Shown in pieces: positions 22,442 through 35,700 of a stretch of 64,000 bases of DNA. The notes under the pieces are model-generated. The model was not told the DNA's origin and made no database searches. It saw nothing but the letters and a program-made list of their open reading frames with translations. How positions within the stretch are numbered: position 1 is the first letter of the stretch; each line of letters begins with the position of its first letter. The DNA lies in the NCBI GenBank assembly GCA_003260075.1, contig QLIY01000546.1, positions 25,136 to 89,135 of the forward strand, in the 5' to 3' direction. The position numbers were made by a program, and so were the translations under genes. Source of the DNA: Phallusia mammillata (taxonomy: Eukaryota > Chordata > Ascidiacea > Phlebobranchia > Ascidiidae).

Positions 22442-25400
22442 GTTGCTGGGTTTTGTAGATCAACGTGACAGATGCTAATATTGCCTAAGAAAGAACCTTT
22501 GAAATGTAAAGGCAATGTGAGTAATAAGTGGTCGCAAAAATGTAAGAGAACGTATAATTTAATACCGCTGTGTCTTTTCTGCTCTGGATACAACCCTATT
22601 TACTCATACAAACTTTATCTTTAAAATTAGATTGCATATCCAAACCAACACGTAAAAAAACGATACAGTAAAAAGTACGGCGCTTCAAAACACTGTTTGA
22701 AAGACATGTTTTTGTTGGTTAATAAGCACAACTATACATAGTTAGAGTACTGTATAGCCTGTCTGCTGTGACGTTCATGATTATGGTGGATAAAATTTCT
22801 AAATACTTAAGTAAGGCAACAGTTAAATTGCGTCACGCCTATGGCTAGGTTTAAGACACACCAGTGACAAACTCTGAAACAACCAAAACATCTTTAGACA
22901 ATAACAACCTAGCAAACAAACAATTTAAGTCTTTCCTACAACTATTACTCTTTATAAAACAACTTGGTAATGTTTTTAGCACTAAAGCAAAGTAAGAGCC
23001 ACTAAAAAACGACAAGCTTTGCCCCATGTTAGACGTTAGCAATAGTCATGTGATAGTTGCTCATGACACGAACGGTGCATACGACGCGATCATAGTTCAC
23101 TGCTGAAAATTTCCCTGCAAGCATAAACAACAACATAAATCAAACAGTAAACTGAAGCACTCTGAAAACTGAAATAATGTGTGCATTGTTTCTTGATTAA
23201 CGTGCAAGAATGCTGTAACAATGCATATTTATGAAGGCATTGTTTCGACTGGTTTTAAATCCGTTACTTCTTTACTGCAACATTATAAAGTTTAAACTTA
23301 CTCCCCTAATAGCTGCACTTTTTTCGCGTTTCTCTTAATCGAAAGTAATGATATTGCGAACACATTGTTAACTAAAACTTGATTGATAGCTTTTAAATTC
23401 TAAAGCATTATTCTTAACAACGCCACAATTTCGATCATATAAGTTTGCCTACAGGCCGACCGAAACTTTGCATTATTCATTTATTGGATAAGATTAGATA
23501 TCAAAATCGTATTGTTGTAAAACTCCTTTGGTTTTATTAAAAGGCGTTCAAATCAATGTTGTCGTACGCTTTTGACAAGTCGACTGACAAAACGTAAAAC
23601 GTCCATGTTTTTGCTTCGGGCAGTTGCCATGAGTATAGGCTACTTACTGCCTCACGTATTTAAGTGTAATGTGGCGACGACTACTTGTCATTTTAAAACA
23701 TATGTGGGAGTTTTAGAATATGGCTCATGCCCCATTTGTTTGAAAGGAAATACGTCGCTTTTATCAATCCTTTAGTATTGGTTAAGATAAGCAAAGATTC
23801 ATACCTTGGATCAACCCCTAAAATGTCCATTAAAACCAGCGATCCCGGCACACTTGTATATATCAATCATAGTACAGGCCTATTGAAGTCGTTACACCAA
23901 AATCAGCCATTCACGAAGCAGTATTATGTATTATTCCAGTATTGCCCAAAATTTCTGTTACGGTTAAAGTGGGTTTATTGTTCAAAATGTTTTTGTAGTT
24001 AGTTGTTATGGACTTAGTGTATTTGCGTGTGGTGCCATTTCTTTTTAAATTAATAAGCCGGACGTAGGTTGTTATTATTATTAACGAACGATTTGATGGC
24101 TGCGTTCTCGTCATTGCAACCTTTTGTTTTTGAAATGGTCTGTTTTTCTATCTGTATGTACCAAAGCCTGGGCCCTAAAACGCATACTAGTGTATTTAAG
24201 GTACACAATTCACGGTTTTAACGATTAAAACGAACAACAAACAAGCCAATATATGTGTATATAGAACATCACGCTTCGACAGCAGCTTGTGTCATTCTCA
24301 AATGCAATGATATGAATGTTAAAACCAGCCAGAAAGTAAAAGCAGTAAAAATGCGCAATTAGTATTATGTTTTGCACACTTACACGGTTTGCAGGTTGTA
24401 CTAAACAAGATAATAATACCATTTAATCCTGCATGCAATTGCTTTAACCGCGGATATTTGCATTTATTAGCATTTGGTCGTTTACAAAGCACATTAAACC
24501 ACAATCTAAAGCTTATACAGTTTTCCATATACGCCGCACATGTTTGCTGTTTAATCATCGCACCACAGAAAAGCCAAGATGAATTATTCATTAGAAATTA
24601 ATCTTGCACTTGTATTGCATTTCTTCATAATCTCCATATAAATAATTATATAAAGGGCGGCAGGGTCAATGTAGATGTTCAAATGTAACAGGGATAAGTA
24701 AAAAAATATATTTCTTTGTAATCGTTTTGTCTTTACAAGATAATGATTCAGTGTTAACTGCTAACTGTCGGCTGTACGTCCTTATTTTAAGCAGCAAAAG
24801 CGACGCCAGTTCCGATTTCATGCAGTTTTTTATGTTTTTTGTCAATTTTTACTTCCCAGATAAAGTTGTTTTGTTTTACTAATGTTGGAATAAGTTTTTT
24901 GTGAAATATTTCACGAATCAAGTTGTCACATATACTACCGTATAGTTCAGCACATTTCACACCAGTAAAGATCTAGTTTTAAAAATAACTTGTACGTTTC
25001 CAACCCAATAACAAAAAATTACCCACGTAAATTTACACCCACGCCGCAATCCGCAAAACTGCGTTTCCCCAACGGATAAAACCTCAAGCTGTCATCGCAA
25101 TGTGTTTTTAGCAGCTTATTTGACTGGTTGTCTTTCCTATTTATCCTATAAACCAGAGGTCTGCAAGTGCAACCCTTGGCACAAAAACCGCAAGGTTCTC
25201 AATTTCATTGTTTGTTTGCATTTATTATGCAATAGTCTTAAATCCAGTCAACATACACAGTACACTGCTTTCTGCTTAATATTGGGATCACCTGGTACAA
25301 TTCACTATTACTCACAAAAACGTTGGCATGCAGAAGTCATTACCACATGGAAATGACAAGTAAATCAGGTTTCTGCATCAACTTAATTTATTTCATTCCT

Positions 25401-27212
25401 CGGTAGACTCTGTTAAAGTTTTAACTGTTACGCACAACGCGGACTTTATGATGCAACAATACTGATTTCATATTATTGTCACGTCACAGTATCAAACTTA
25501 TTAACTGCCAATCAACTGACGCAGCAAAAAGTCCAAACTAAAATGTAGAATGAAAAAAAGCTTTACTGTTGTGAAAAGTTCTCCGCACACAAGCAGATAA
25601 CATGTGCTTCAAATTCTCACTATCTGTCGGCGCAGCACACTTCCATTGCGCTAAAGCGAATTTCCTCAACAACAGGAGGGCTTACAGCGCAAACGCAGCT
25701 TACTGATATCCGGTCTGCGAAGCATCGGGCTGTGACATCACTATACGATCTGTTTTGTCCCGACTGCATCAAAACACCAACATTGCGTAGCGTGGGAGTT
25801 AATGAACACAGCTATGTGGCATTTAGACGTTGGTTGCTTTCCGCAGCCGGTTGCACATTGTCTTGAACACAATCAACGACACAAACACTCATTTGCAGGA
25901 ACAGAACAGTTCCGTCTGATTAATTGCTCGTGTCGCCAGTCGCCATTTGTCGTTGCAACTTGGCGCGTTTTAGTCAGCACGGTTAGGGCACGTCTAAATT
26001 AAATTCGCCAATGAGAGCCACAAGCTTTTTGTGCAATCAACAAGTGCAAAAACTAGAATAACGTAAAAAATCTTTTGTGATAAATGTCTGGACATTATTG
26101 CTCGTATGACACAAGCCTAATACGTAAGACCGCTGCAAAATCCTAATAGTACTTTAAAAGCACGAACTTTCAGTAGTAAACTTTATTGTCAAAATGTTGT
26201 AAGAAACGTTTTGTGAAAATTGTCTGGACATTATTGCTCACATGATACAGGCCTAATCATGTAACATTGCTATAAATCTTAACAGTACTTTAAAAGCACG
26301 AACTTTTAGCAGTAAACTTTCATGCAAAAGCTTTTAATTTGACAAACAACTAAACATACCTCAGCCTTCATACAACATATGTCTAACCACTGCTAATCTA
26401 CTGGACTCACTGAATGCAGTACAGACTTCCTCAATACAATAGGCCTACATCAATTTATTATTCCTGACATTGTATCCTCACGTTGACAGTTATGTTAGCT
26501 TCCTCATGGTGCTTGGTACGTAAATAGTCTTATTGTAACCGAGGTACAGCAAACGACCGCTGATTGACACCAATGCAGAGTTACTAACAAACTGTCTGTG
26601 CATCAATTCCCTCTGTCCTGAAGCGGCGCGTGCAATTACGTTTGCGTGTTTCAAGCGTGACGTAATGGCTATTTTTTCCTTGCCGCTCCAAGGGCTTAGT
26701 TTAGCTTGGGGTGTACTATTCTCCAAGGAATGTGACTATTGTTGTATGGGCGATACTGAACTGGTAATAAGCGAAACCTTTGTGTTTATGAAAAATTCTG
26801 TGCCATTTTTTTTTCGTAGAAGCCATGAAGTTTTTTGATAATTTTTGTTTTTTCTGATCCACAAATGCTTGTTATTTCTGATCCTGTGGTACTAGTGTAG
26901 TGTTTTTATAGTATTCTCCACCATTTTGATGTGCACAATTAGAGTATACATCAAACAAATACCAACACAACTTGAAGAGCGAGGATTTTTGTAGTTATCC
27001 TGTATCTACATCTTCCAGACAAAACACAATCTATTTGTTTTTATTGTCAATTTCCGAACATAAACAGTCAAAAATTGGTTGAAACAAAATTGCCAATATT
27101 TTTGTCGTATTGCATTACGATTTCTAGGGGGGGGGGGTGTCAATTTCCGAACATAAACAGTCAAAAATTGAAACAAAATTGCCAATATTTTTGTCGTATT
27201 GCATTACGATTT
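22442..27212. other. Gene-free interval upstream of MARVEL copy 4 and downstream of the opsin
   Basis: No exon supported in 4.7 kb. A true-looking tandem duplication (about 130 bp unit, two diverged copies) lies at about 26060-26330. At 25150 CCAGAGGTCTGCAA may be a mobile-element end. Scattered short ORFs lack motifs and splice context. Confidence 0.45.
26060..26330. repeat. Two-copy tandem repeat, unit about 130 bp
   Basis: Both copies contain TGTCTGGACATTATTGCTC, a CCTAAT block and TACTTTAAAAGCACGAACTTT in the same order. They differ at many positions and have no G run between them, so this is likely an older genuine duplication. Confidence 0.65.
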
Positions 27213-30200
27213 CTATTGTTGCTTGACGGCCTCTTGGCGCCTCCAGTGGATAACTTCTTGGCAAGCTGATAGAAGTTCAGGATCAGATTGCATGTAAATG
27301 TACGGGTTCAATGCTGGGATAATCTTGGGCAGAAGCTGAAAAAAAACGTTGTCCTAGTTACAAAAGTGCGGTTTGCGTTACGTAACTTTTCAAGAAATAA
27401 ATGTTATTCGTATGCTATAGCAGTGGTTCTCCTACTTTTTTTGTTGCGACGCCTATGGAAAAGTTTTCTGGACTTGCGACACACCAGCAAATAAAAGTTA
27501 ATGAGGAAACTTATTATTAAAGTTATGTTTATTGATATAACAACAAAAAGCCACGAAACAGAACTATTCTGCGACGCCCTTGGAAAAAAAATGAAACGAC
27601 GCACCAGGGCGACTCGACGCACAGTTTGGAATGCTTACGTAAATAACCGCCACCATCCACACTGGTAGAACACCGACCCCAACTGTGACCTTCAAACTTG
27701 CGTACATCGCATACGGACAGTAGCAAACCAGAAACAGGGCTGGCACGATCTTGGAAAGCTGAAACATATACAAAATCCTGACTCAAATATAGGTTTATAA
27801 CATACAGAATGCTAAAAAACTAACTTATTGTAAAATTTTGTTTAATCTGCCAACGTCGTACAGGTCGTATCAACTCTTGTTTGTCGGTTTTATTTGTATA
27901 TTTGTATTCAATGGAAAGTACTGTTTGTTACAGAGTTTTAAAAACCAGATGGACAGTCAAAATATAGTTGATGCAGTTTTGCTGTCACATTTTACATACG
28001 GTATTTTTTTGAAGTTTACGACCTAAAAAGTTGTCATCGCACTGCTTCGTTGGGTTATATCAGCAGTACAACCAAACTATTCGTTCAGTTCCGTCGAAGC
28101 ACCTTCTGTTGGAATTTGAAAAAAAAATAACGTGGGTGACTGTAGCACACATGGGGACTTTGAAAGGTGAAATAAACCAGCAGCGCCGTTTTGGCCATAA
28201 AAAGGCGAGAAAAGGCAAATTAAGTATACCGTGAAATTGTTTGAAAAAGCTTTTTTCTTGTGCGCCACACTGTTCCACCTATAAACGACCAAAGCAGATT
28301 TGACCCGAAGCATTTCCTTTAGTTAATACGTGACCGGAAACATGTGTGGAAACTTTAACATCAACTTACCATCTGTTGCTGCTTGCTTTCAATACTCAAC
28401 TTGTTGTAGTAGCGGAAGATTTTAGTGAGAGGATAAACAAACCACACTGCAGCCACCAACATAATGTAAGCTTGCATCTTGCTATGAAGTGAACAACACA
28501 GTAGTTAGTATAACCAAGTATTGCTCAACACAATACTTAGCTGCTTTCTAATGCCATAGCGGAATTTGGTTACAACAAAGTTGTGGGCAGGCTGGAGTAC
28601 AATCCAGTATCTCGTTATACAACATTGCAACATTGCCGTTTATATGTGGGGGTTATCATTCTCTTTTTGCGTTTTTCTTGGTGTATTTTAACGATTTTAC
28701 CTTCAACTTTCTTTCATATACTAATCTTGCACAAGCACCTAAAACTTAACTACCCCAGCTAAGAACCATCGCTTAAAGCCGGTTGTTGATAAAGAAATAG
28801 TTTGTTAGTCCAGTCGGGCTTTTGATTTTACGCTCGGTCACATTTGTCACCGTGAGAAATTAACTAGTTTCGCTAAAAATTCTGGTTTAGGATCTGTAGC
28901 GTCACCTACCTGTCATGCTGGTTAAGATCCACAAGGCACCCCGCGGTGTGCTCGTGTGCAACCTCGTAAGCCCCGAAACCAAATGCGGGCAAACTTGCAG
29001 CAACAGCACCAAGCGACCACACCAAGATCATGAAGAAGTTGTAATTCTTTCCACCTAAATCAATAACAAAATCTTTCTGTAAATTAACATGTCAATTCCT
29101 AGAGTGCTCAGGTTAACAATCCATAGATTAGTTTGAGTATAAACAAGGTTAATTCGATTTTATGAATAGAAACTGAGCAAGATTTATCAACCCAAACATA
29201 CGAGTCAAACAGAAAATCGATGAATAAGTAACGTTAACATACAAACTCGATCGTATATGTTATGTTTATTCGATTTGTAAAAAAAATGATTCGTCTGTTC
29301 ACAATTACTATTTTTAAAAACTGTGATACTTTAAAGTGGAGCCCAGCGTATCCGCTGTTATTATTATTTGACGTTTTAAGAATAGCATCAAGAAGGTCCC
29401 GCTAAAATTGGTCAGTTACGATACCAGCAACTAAACTGTGAATAAATATATGTTCACAAAGAAGGTATCACTTGACAAAGACACACATGTATTATTTCTT
29501 GTATTACTTACACATGTCGGGTTGACATTGCTGGTAGTAACGGTCAATAGGGGGGGGGGGGCAACTAGACTGTTGTGAATAAATATATGTTCACAAAGAA
29601 GGTATCACTTGACAATGACACATATGTATTATTTCCTGTATTACTTACACATGTCGGGTTGACATTGCTGGTAGTATCGGTCAATAGCGATCCATGTGAT
29701 GCTTGCAATGCTGATAAAGCCAGATGCCAGGCCCATCCATGCGTTCACCTGTTTGTAGTTGTCAGTTAAAAAAGATAGCGAGATTATTGTCAGTTACTAT
29801 ACCAGCAAGATATTATTCCACAGGTTTTCTACAGATTCTAGTCTAGTGTTGGCAACTATATCAAAACTTGGAAGAGGGCAGTTGGAGTTCGTTTTGAGAT
29901 GGGTTTTTGCGACTGTTACATCTGCGCTGCTTGCCTTTTTATCGCTTTTACTCTTTTAATATTTTAATACAAGGTTGAATTGGGTATTGGCAGACCGTTA
30001 TTGCAGCAGAAATATTTACACCTTTTTTATTACCACACTCTTCCTAAAACAAATGTACATGTTTAGTAACAGCACGTTAAGTGCCGAACAAAAACGTTAC
30101 ATTTAACGCTTGTTGTTTGAACATAATCATCATTATGACGTCACCTGACAGCCGAACTTGCCGAAAGGCCAGGTGCTTTGAATTGTTGACATCACAATGA

Positions 30201-30773
30201 CGAGCATGTGGATCAGCATCATAACGTCAGAGGTGGCTAATGACGTCAGCCAAATGTTTTTCTGCTGCAGGTCTTTTCTGTTCCATATGGCAAGAGCCAC
30301 AACCGCGTAACCAAGCAATGCAGCGATCACTGTTGGAATGAAAAGAGTGAAGTTATAGGTTTAAGATTGTTTGGGAATCTTGCTGAAATATTTCGACTTG
30401 TGACTTTTGACCGTTTTTCATGTTTCGAAATGCACACATGACACTTCGCGTGTTTTGTATACGCTCAATGTCACACAAACTTATTCTTTGTGCCGAAATG
30501 CTACCATAAAAGCAATTTGTCATACGTCTTCATCTAAAGAAGTTCATAGCCACAATGCATAAAAAGCGGGGGGGGGGGAGCAATTTCTCATACGTCTTCA
30601 TCTAAAGAAGTTCATAGCCACAATGCATAAAAAGCAACAGCTAGTTTTTACACATATATCACGAAATAAACAACATTGGGATAAGATATAATCTTTAAAC
30701 TGCATGTCGACTTACCAATCAGCAACAAGAGAACTCCATACGCGCCTCTTACAGTGGTGTTGTCCAATTCCAT
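27213..30773 (-). CDS. RGR/retinochrome-like opsin (seven-transmembrane receptor or photoisomerase)
   Basis: Seven exons: 30773-30716, 30329-30145, 29748-29649, 29054-28910, 28481-28370, 27758-27639 and 27335-27213. They total 843 nt (280 aa), with consensus splice sites and unbroken phase. Asp54 lies in helix 2. Cys80 and Cys154 are the expected helix 3-loop 2 disulfide. D104-R105-Y106 is the DRY motif. Helix 7 has PKIIPALNPYIY with Lys244 exactly six residues before the Asn of NPxxY, the retinal Schiff-base position. Length and the GCQ...DRYY region resemble RGR opsins, which act as retinal photoisomerases; ascidians have an RGR-type opsin (Ci-opsin3). The usual Trp of helix 6 (CWxP) is Tyr here (CYCPY), and the vertebrate counterion site three after Cys80 is Asn83. 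Exon 3 is partly duplicated at about 29507-29549 beside a G run (artefact). The gene symbol is left blank because orthology needs a tree. Confidence 0.85.
27421..27632. mobile_element. hAT-type MITE in opsin intron 6
   Basis: It starts CAGTGGTTCTCCTACTTTTT and ends near GCACAGTTTGGAATG. The interior (TTGCGACGCCT, CTGGACTTGCGACACACC, TTATTATTAAAGTTATG) matches the element at 43198-43410 almost base for base. The right end sits about five bases from the exon 6 splice donor (27638-27637). Target-site duplication is eroded. Confidence 0.7.
29550..29561. other. 10-G placeholder in opsin intron 3
   Basis: Separates two near copies (about 29444-29549 and 29575-29690) that include part of opsin exon 3. 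Only the right copy has the complete exon. Confidence 0.75.
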
Positions 30774-31375
30774 GATTTTTTTTACAAAGAAGTTTAACAC
30801 GAAAACACAAAAATGACACAAATCTACAAATTATTAATTTTTTTAGCTAAGTTTGCCGAAGTACTTTAAATGTTTTTGCCACGGAAATGCCTTAATTATT
30901 AATTAAGGCTTAATAAGTTACTGTTTGTTTACCGTGTAAGAAATTACTAGTTTATCTTACTCATGCCACCATTGTTATATATTGGCATTGCAACACTTTC
31001 TTTGTTCTTGTTATACCCTACTTTACTACTTGTTTTGTATTTATTGACAACAAATCACCACCCTACCCTAGTAACATCGGTACATGCTTGTATCCATATT
31101 ACATGGTCAAAATGACAAGTATCTAACTTAGCACAGCACTGGTTTGCAGCCAAAAATTAAGTAATCACGACTTGAACGTTATTGCTTTATATATACCACC
31201 GTCTGTGCTGTTTATGATCCCTAACTTCGGTTCAAAACGTTTTACAGTTTGCAACAAGATGTAAAGGGCAATTTAAGCCTATGTGACAACGTGCATTCCT
31301 TGTTGCTTTATTGCAAGTCAGAAATATAACCCAACAAAATAGGATAACAAATATTTTTTAATTGTAAAATGCTAA

Positions 31376-31473
<98 letters not shown>

Positions 31474-32706
31474 ATGTAGTAAATACGTTCCACTAACCTA
31501 GACTGCTTAACACAGATGCATTCATTTACTTGTTTATATTGTTTAAAATCGTGATTCTGTTACCTGACACAAATCACATGCAAACCTCAACTGAAACTGT
31601 CCAACTAAACTAAAATTCACCAACTAAAACTGAATTGGACAGAGCTACACTATGTCACGTTTCCAAAGCGTGGATAAAACAGTTGCCACGCTTTTGGAAT
31701 TGGTTGAAAACGCCTTGGAGTGTTTGCTTACGGCACATTGTGCAGTACAGCAAATGCCGAATTGACATTGCTTTAGTGATTTGTGATGGGTATGCAGTTC
31801 CAAACACGCGCAATTGTTTGAGATTTTTGACTGCCATTGCAAAAACTAGTTTTGTCATGAAATGGTGGGTAGATATTAAAACAATAACTACTAAATAGCG
31901 TATTGTTCCTAATAAATCATGATCGTGATTTCTTAAGCACGTCAAAAGATATTTTTTTGTTTCTTCAAGTCTTATCATTGTGTTATGATTAATAAACTGG
32001 ATCAATTACTAAAATACATGCAAAAGTCTAAAAAGCACCAAACCAGGGGGGGGGGTCAAAAGATATTTGTTTGTTTCTTTAAGTCTTAGCATTGTGTTAT
32101 GATTAATAAACTAGATCAATTACTAAAATGTCATTTCTCACGGATAACATGCAAAAGTCTAAAAAGCACCAAACCAAAAAAGGAAAATCCACATAATAAA
32201 GTCCTATTGTTTCAGACTTTGTGTATTTACTTTGCCCGGGCCATGCATTAATATGTAAAGGTATGTGTATTGTGCTCTGCGTATCTAAGGCAAAACTAAA
32301 CACCAGTCAAAGGGCAAACCGCTCTTTGCATATTTCACGACAAAGTATAGCTATAACGCAGCAATTAAATAACATAAAGACCAAAAACGCGAGCTTCAAA
32401 AGGGGGGGGGGGTATTGCACGACAAAGTATAGCTAACGCAGCAATTAAATAACATAAAGACCAAAAACGCGAGCTTCAAAACAACCAATGAAAACTTTCG
32501 ATAAAAGTTTCAAAGTTAATGCAAAAGTGTGTTACCTGCAGAGACAGTAAAATATAAATACAATATTCCACTAAAAATGTTGAATAAATACTTTTTGTTT
32601 AATACTGTTACCTGATAAAAAACGCATGTATATATATCGGGAGAGAAAAGGGTAGGGATCTAGCTTTAAATATTTTTTGAAACACTGCACAACAAATGAA
32701 TCCGTT
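30774..32706. other. Intergenic, with long G run and duplicated blocks
   Basis: No exon seen. A 95-base G run lies at 31377-31471 (gap placeholder). Ten- to eleven-G joins at 32046-32055 and 32402-32412 each sit between repeats of the neighbouring 70-110 bp. Confidence 0.6.
31377..31471. other. 95-base G run: gap placeholder
   Basis: Pure G with no degenerate bases, of the same size class as the runs at 6466, 16527, 18647 and 62810. Not a credible native tract. Confidence 0.75.
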
Positions 32707-35700
32707 TCATCCCCATTCTTCTTCAGCTAACTCCAGAATATTTTGCAGAGTTCGTTGAAATGAGAACCAACTGCATCTATAGTCTGGACTTGCTTGTTTG
32801 GCGCACATCATCAGTTTTGTCAGCATGGGTTCGTGTCCCCATAACGGCGGTACAACGTTCGCTAATCGAGCAAAGATCCATTTGGAAAACAAGCAAAGGT
32901 AAGCGCTTGTGTCCAATCCCCAACACCTAAATGTAAACGGACTTAAGTGGTTGTTTCAATTAAACTTGTGTTCTACAGGATCGACAGTTTTAGTCGGTTT
33001 TTATCTTGGGTCAACGCAGTGGTTCTCAACCTTTTACGAAGTGTTTTTACAAAATACAAAATCTTTACTAAACAATTTAAAACATTCTCATTACTCCCCG
33101 AAAAGTAACTTTCAACAAGGTTTCCAAAACGGCATTCAGCCCTAACTAATTAATTCTTGAATAGGGCAAAACTGGTAACTTGAAAACTGTTGTTTATCCG
33201 TTACCACCTTTTATACCGAATAAACACTTCACGTCGCGACCCCTTTTAATCTCTTTACATTTTACGCGACCCTTCACGGATAATATGATAAACAGTTCGA
33301 AAAATACGTTGTTGTAATTATTGGAACGCTTTAATGCGAGCGAAAACTAAAAACAACCTACCCGTACTCGAAATCTACTACTTTACACGTAGGTAACCTT
33401 CTGGAAACAAAATGAAGCAAACATTTATTTAGTGTGATTAGCTTAAACTTTGTGTTTTCAGTGACAAGCCTCTTGTCCGCAGAAACGTAGAATAGTAATG
33501 GAGTCATAGGCGTAGAGTTTTTTTAAAAAAAAACGGGGGTGCGACTTTTGATCACTGGCGCCGACATTTATTCCATGTGCAGTATCTGTACCCGTATAGG
33601 ACCAAATACCGATACCGGGGGGGGGGCACTATTGTTTATCCGTTCCCACCTTTTATACCGAATAAACACTTCACGTCGACTACATCAGGGCTTCCCAAAC
33701 TTTCTTGATCGCGACCCCTTTTAATCTCTTTACATTTTCCGCGACCCTTCACGGATAATATGATAAACAGTTCGAAAAATACGTTGTGGGGGGGGGGTGA
33801 AAAAAAAGGGGGTGCGACTTTTGATCACTGGCGTCGACACCTATTCCATGTGCAGTATCTGTACCCGTATAGGACCAAATACCGATACCATTTACGTACT
33901 TTAGCCATTAGTTTCTGTCACATTAATTTGCAAATATCACTTGACGCAATTTCTTCGTGTGGTTTGGAGTTTGGACGTACCGAAAGGACGATTTGCCGAA
34001 TCGACAATTTTTACAACGATTTAGGTTTTAAGTAATTTGGCGGAAAACAAAAGTAAAGCCATTCATGTTTCAAATCATGTATTGTTGACGCCTTGACCAA
34101 AATTACCTCTGTATTTTTTATTTGGAGTATATAATACTTAAACGTTAGTCTAAATGTTATTTTTATGTTGCATTAAAATGCCTGTGTATTTCAAACCAAT
34201 TGCAATTGTTGCATTTCAACCGACGTCTGTTCGATCAATGGCGTCACTACAAGCGCGTTTGTGTTTAGCTGGAAACGCTTAAAAACCGACGTAACTTGAA
34301 CAAAGATGCGACGTTATACAAAGTTCAAAGCCGGCACCCCCGCACCCTCTACGCCAGTGTATGGGGTACTTAGTGCAAAATTGGTATAGATCTCTGCGAC
34401 CCCTCAAGTTTGGGAAGCCCTGGACTACATGACGCTTACATCAATACGTCACCCGTTTTGACGTCATCAGTATTACGTACCTGTTGTTTTCGCCACAGTA
34501 TCCGCGTATCTCTTTACAGTGTTGTCCGAACCGAAACAGAAGTTGTTGTCCCTGCCAACCTGGGGTCGGACAATCCACCCATGAGCGGCATGATACGTCT
34601 GATAAGGGTCTGTTGAAATATAGACCTGGTTTATTTGTTTGATCACGAATGTTTTGTATAAGCGGAATCTTAATTAGTGGTTCGTAACTGTTATCCAAAG
34701 CAGGGGTCGGCAACCTTTTTTGCATTGCGGACCGGTTTTGAAAGTGAAATTTTATCGCGGACCGGTCTTCAAAAGACTACAAATATTTAGCAATAAAAAC
34801 GCTTAAATTAGTTTATCATCCCCAGGAATACATGGGCGAAATGTTTTATTGAATTTAACCTGAAAAAGTATATAGCCTTAGGGTTTTTTCAAAAATCGGG
34901 TAATAATTTTCGATTTTAGAAAGCGGTTTAAACCGGTTTGGAGGTTCGGTAGGAGGCAGAAACCGGTCATAACCGGTTTGAAACTGGAATATTCCCACGA
35001 AAACACACCCAAAAACGGAAAGGCTACGGCCCGGTAACGAACTCATCGCGGACCGGCGGTTGCCGACCACTGATCCAAAGGACCAACTTATCGATATTCG
35101 ACAATGTATCGAATTGTAGGAAAAAAATGAAAATTGAATGCCATAACAACGCAAGTTAGAGAAAATATGACATTACATGATAACAATCCAAAGCTGGGAT
35201 AACTGCGTACTGCGTTTATGATGAAAGCCGTATTTTCCGGTCATAACTGACTTTTTGGGTGCTAACCGACTGATGGAGAGGGTCGCAGTCGTACGAAACC
35301 TTAATTTTCTCATTTATTTTAATATCTTATTGTTGCTAAATACGCTTTACACAAATGACTTGATTTGTATTTTTGTCAGTTTGTTATGATGTCAGCTTGT
35401 TATGATTGTTATGATAGTCAGCGAATATGATAGGGGTTTGTGGTCAGATCTTTTGCTTACCGAAGATTTTTATGAAAAGATTAGAGTTTAAACCCACCTC
35501 ACATAGTGACCTGAACCCACAAGTGAACCTGAAAACATCTCCAATGAATCCAATGACGTAAGCATGACGTCAAAGTTCTTGGTAATGACGATATCTTTCG
35601 GACGTAGCTTGTAGGGGAATACCCTAAAATTCGCAAGGAAAAAAAATTTATACTTTCCTTTGTCGTCGAAGGAAGCAGCATAAAAATGCGATTGACCTAT

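Noticed and set aside
27070-27215. Duplicate copies around short G runs as target-site duplications of a G-rich mobile element
   Set aside because: Copies are 50-300 bp, far too long and variable for target duplications, and the 'insert' is only ten identical bases.
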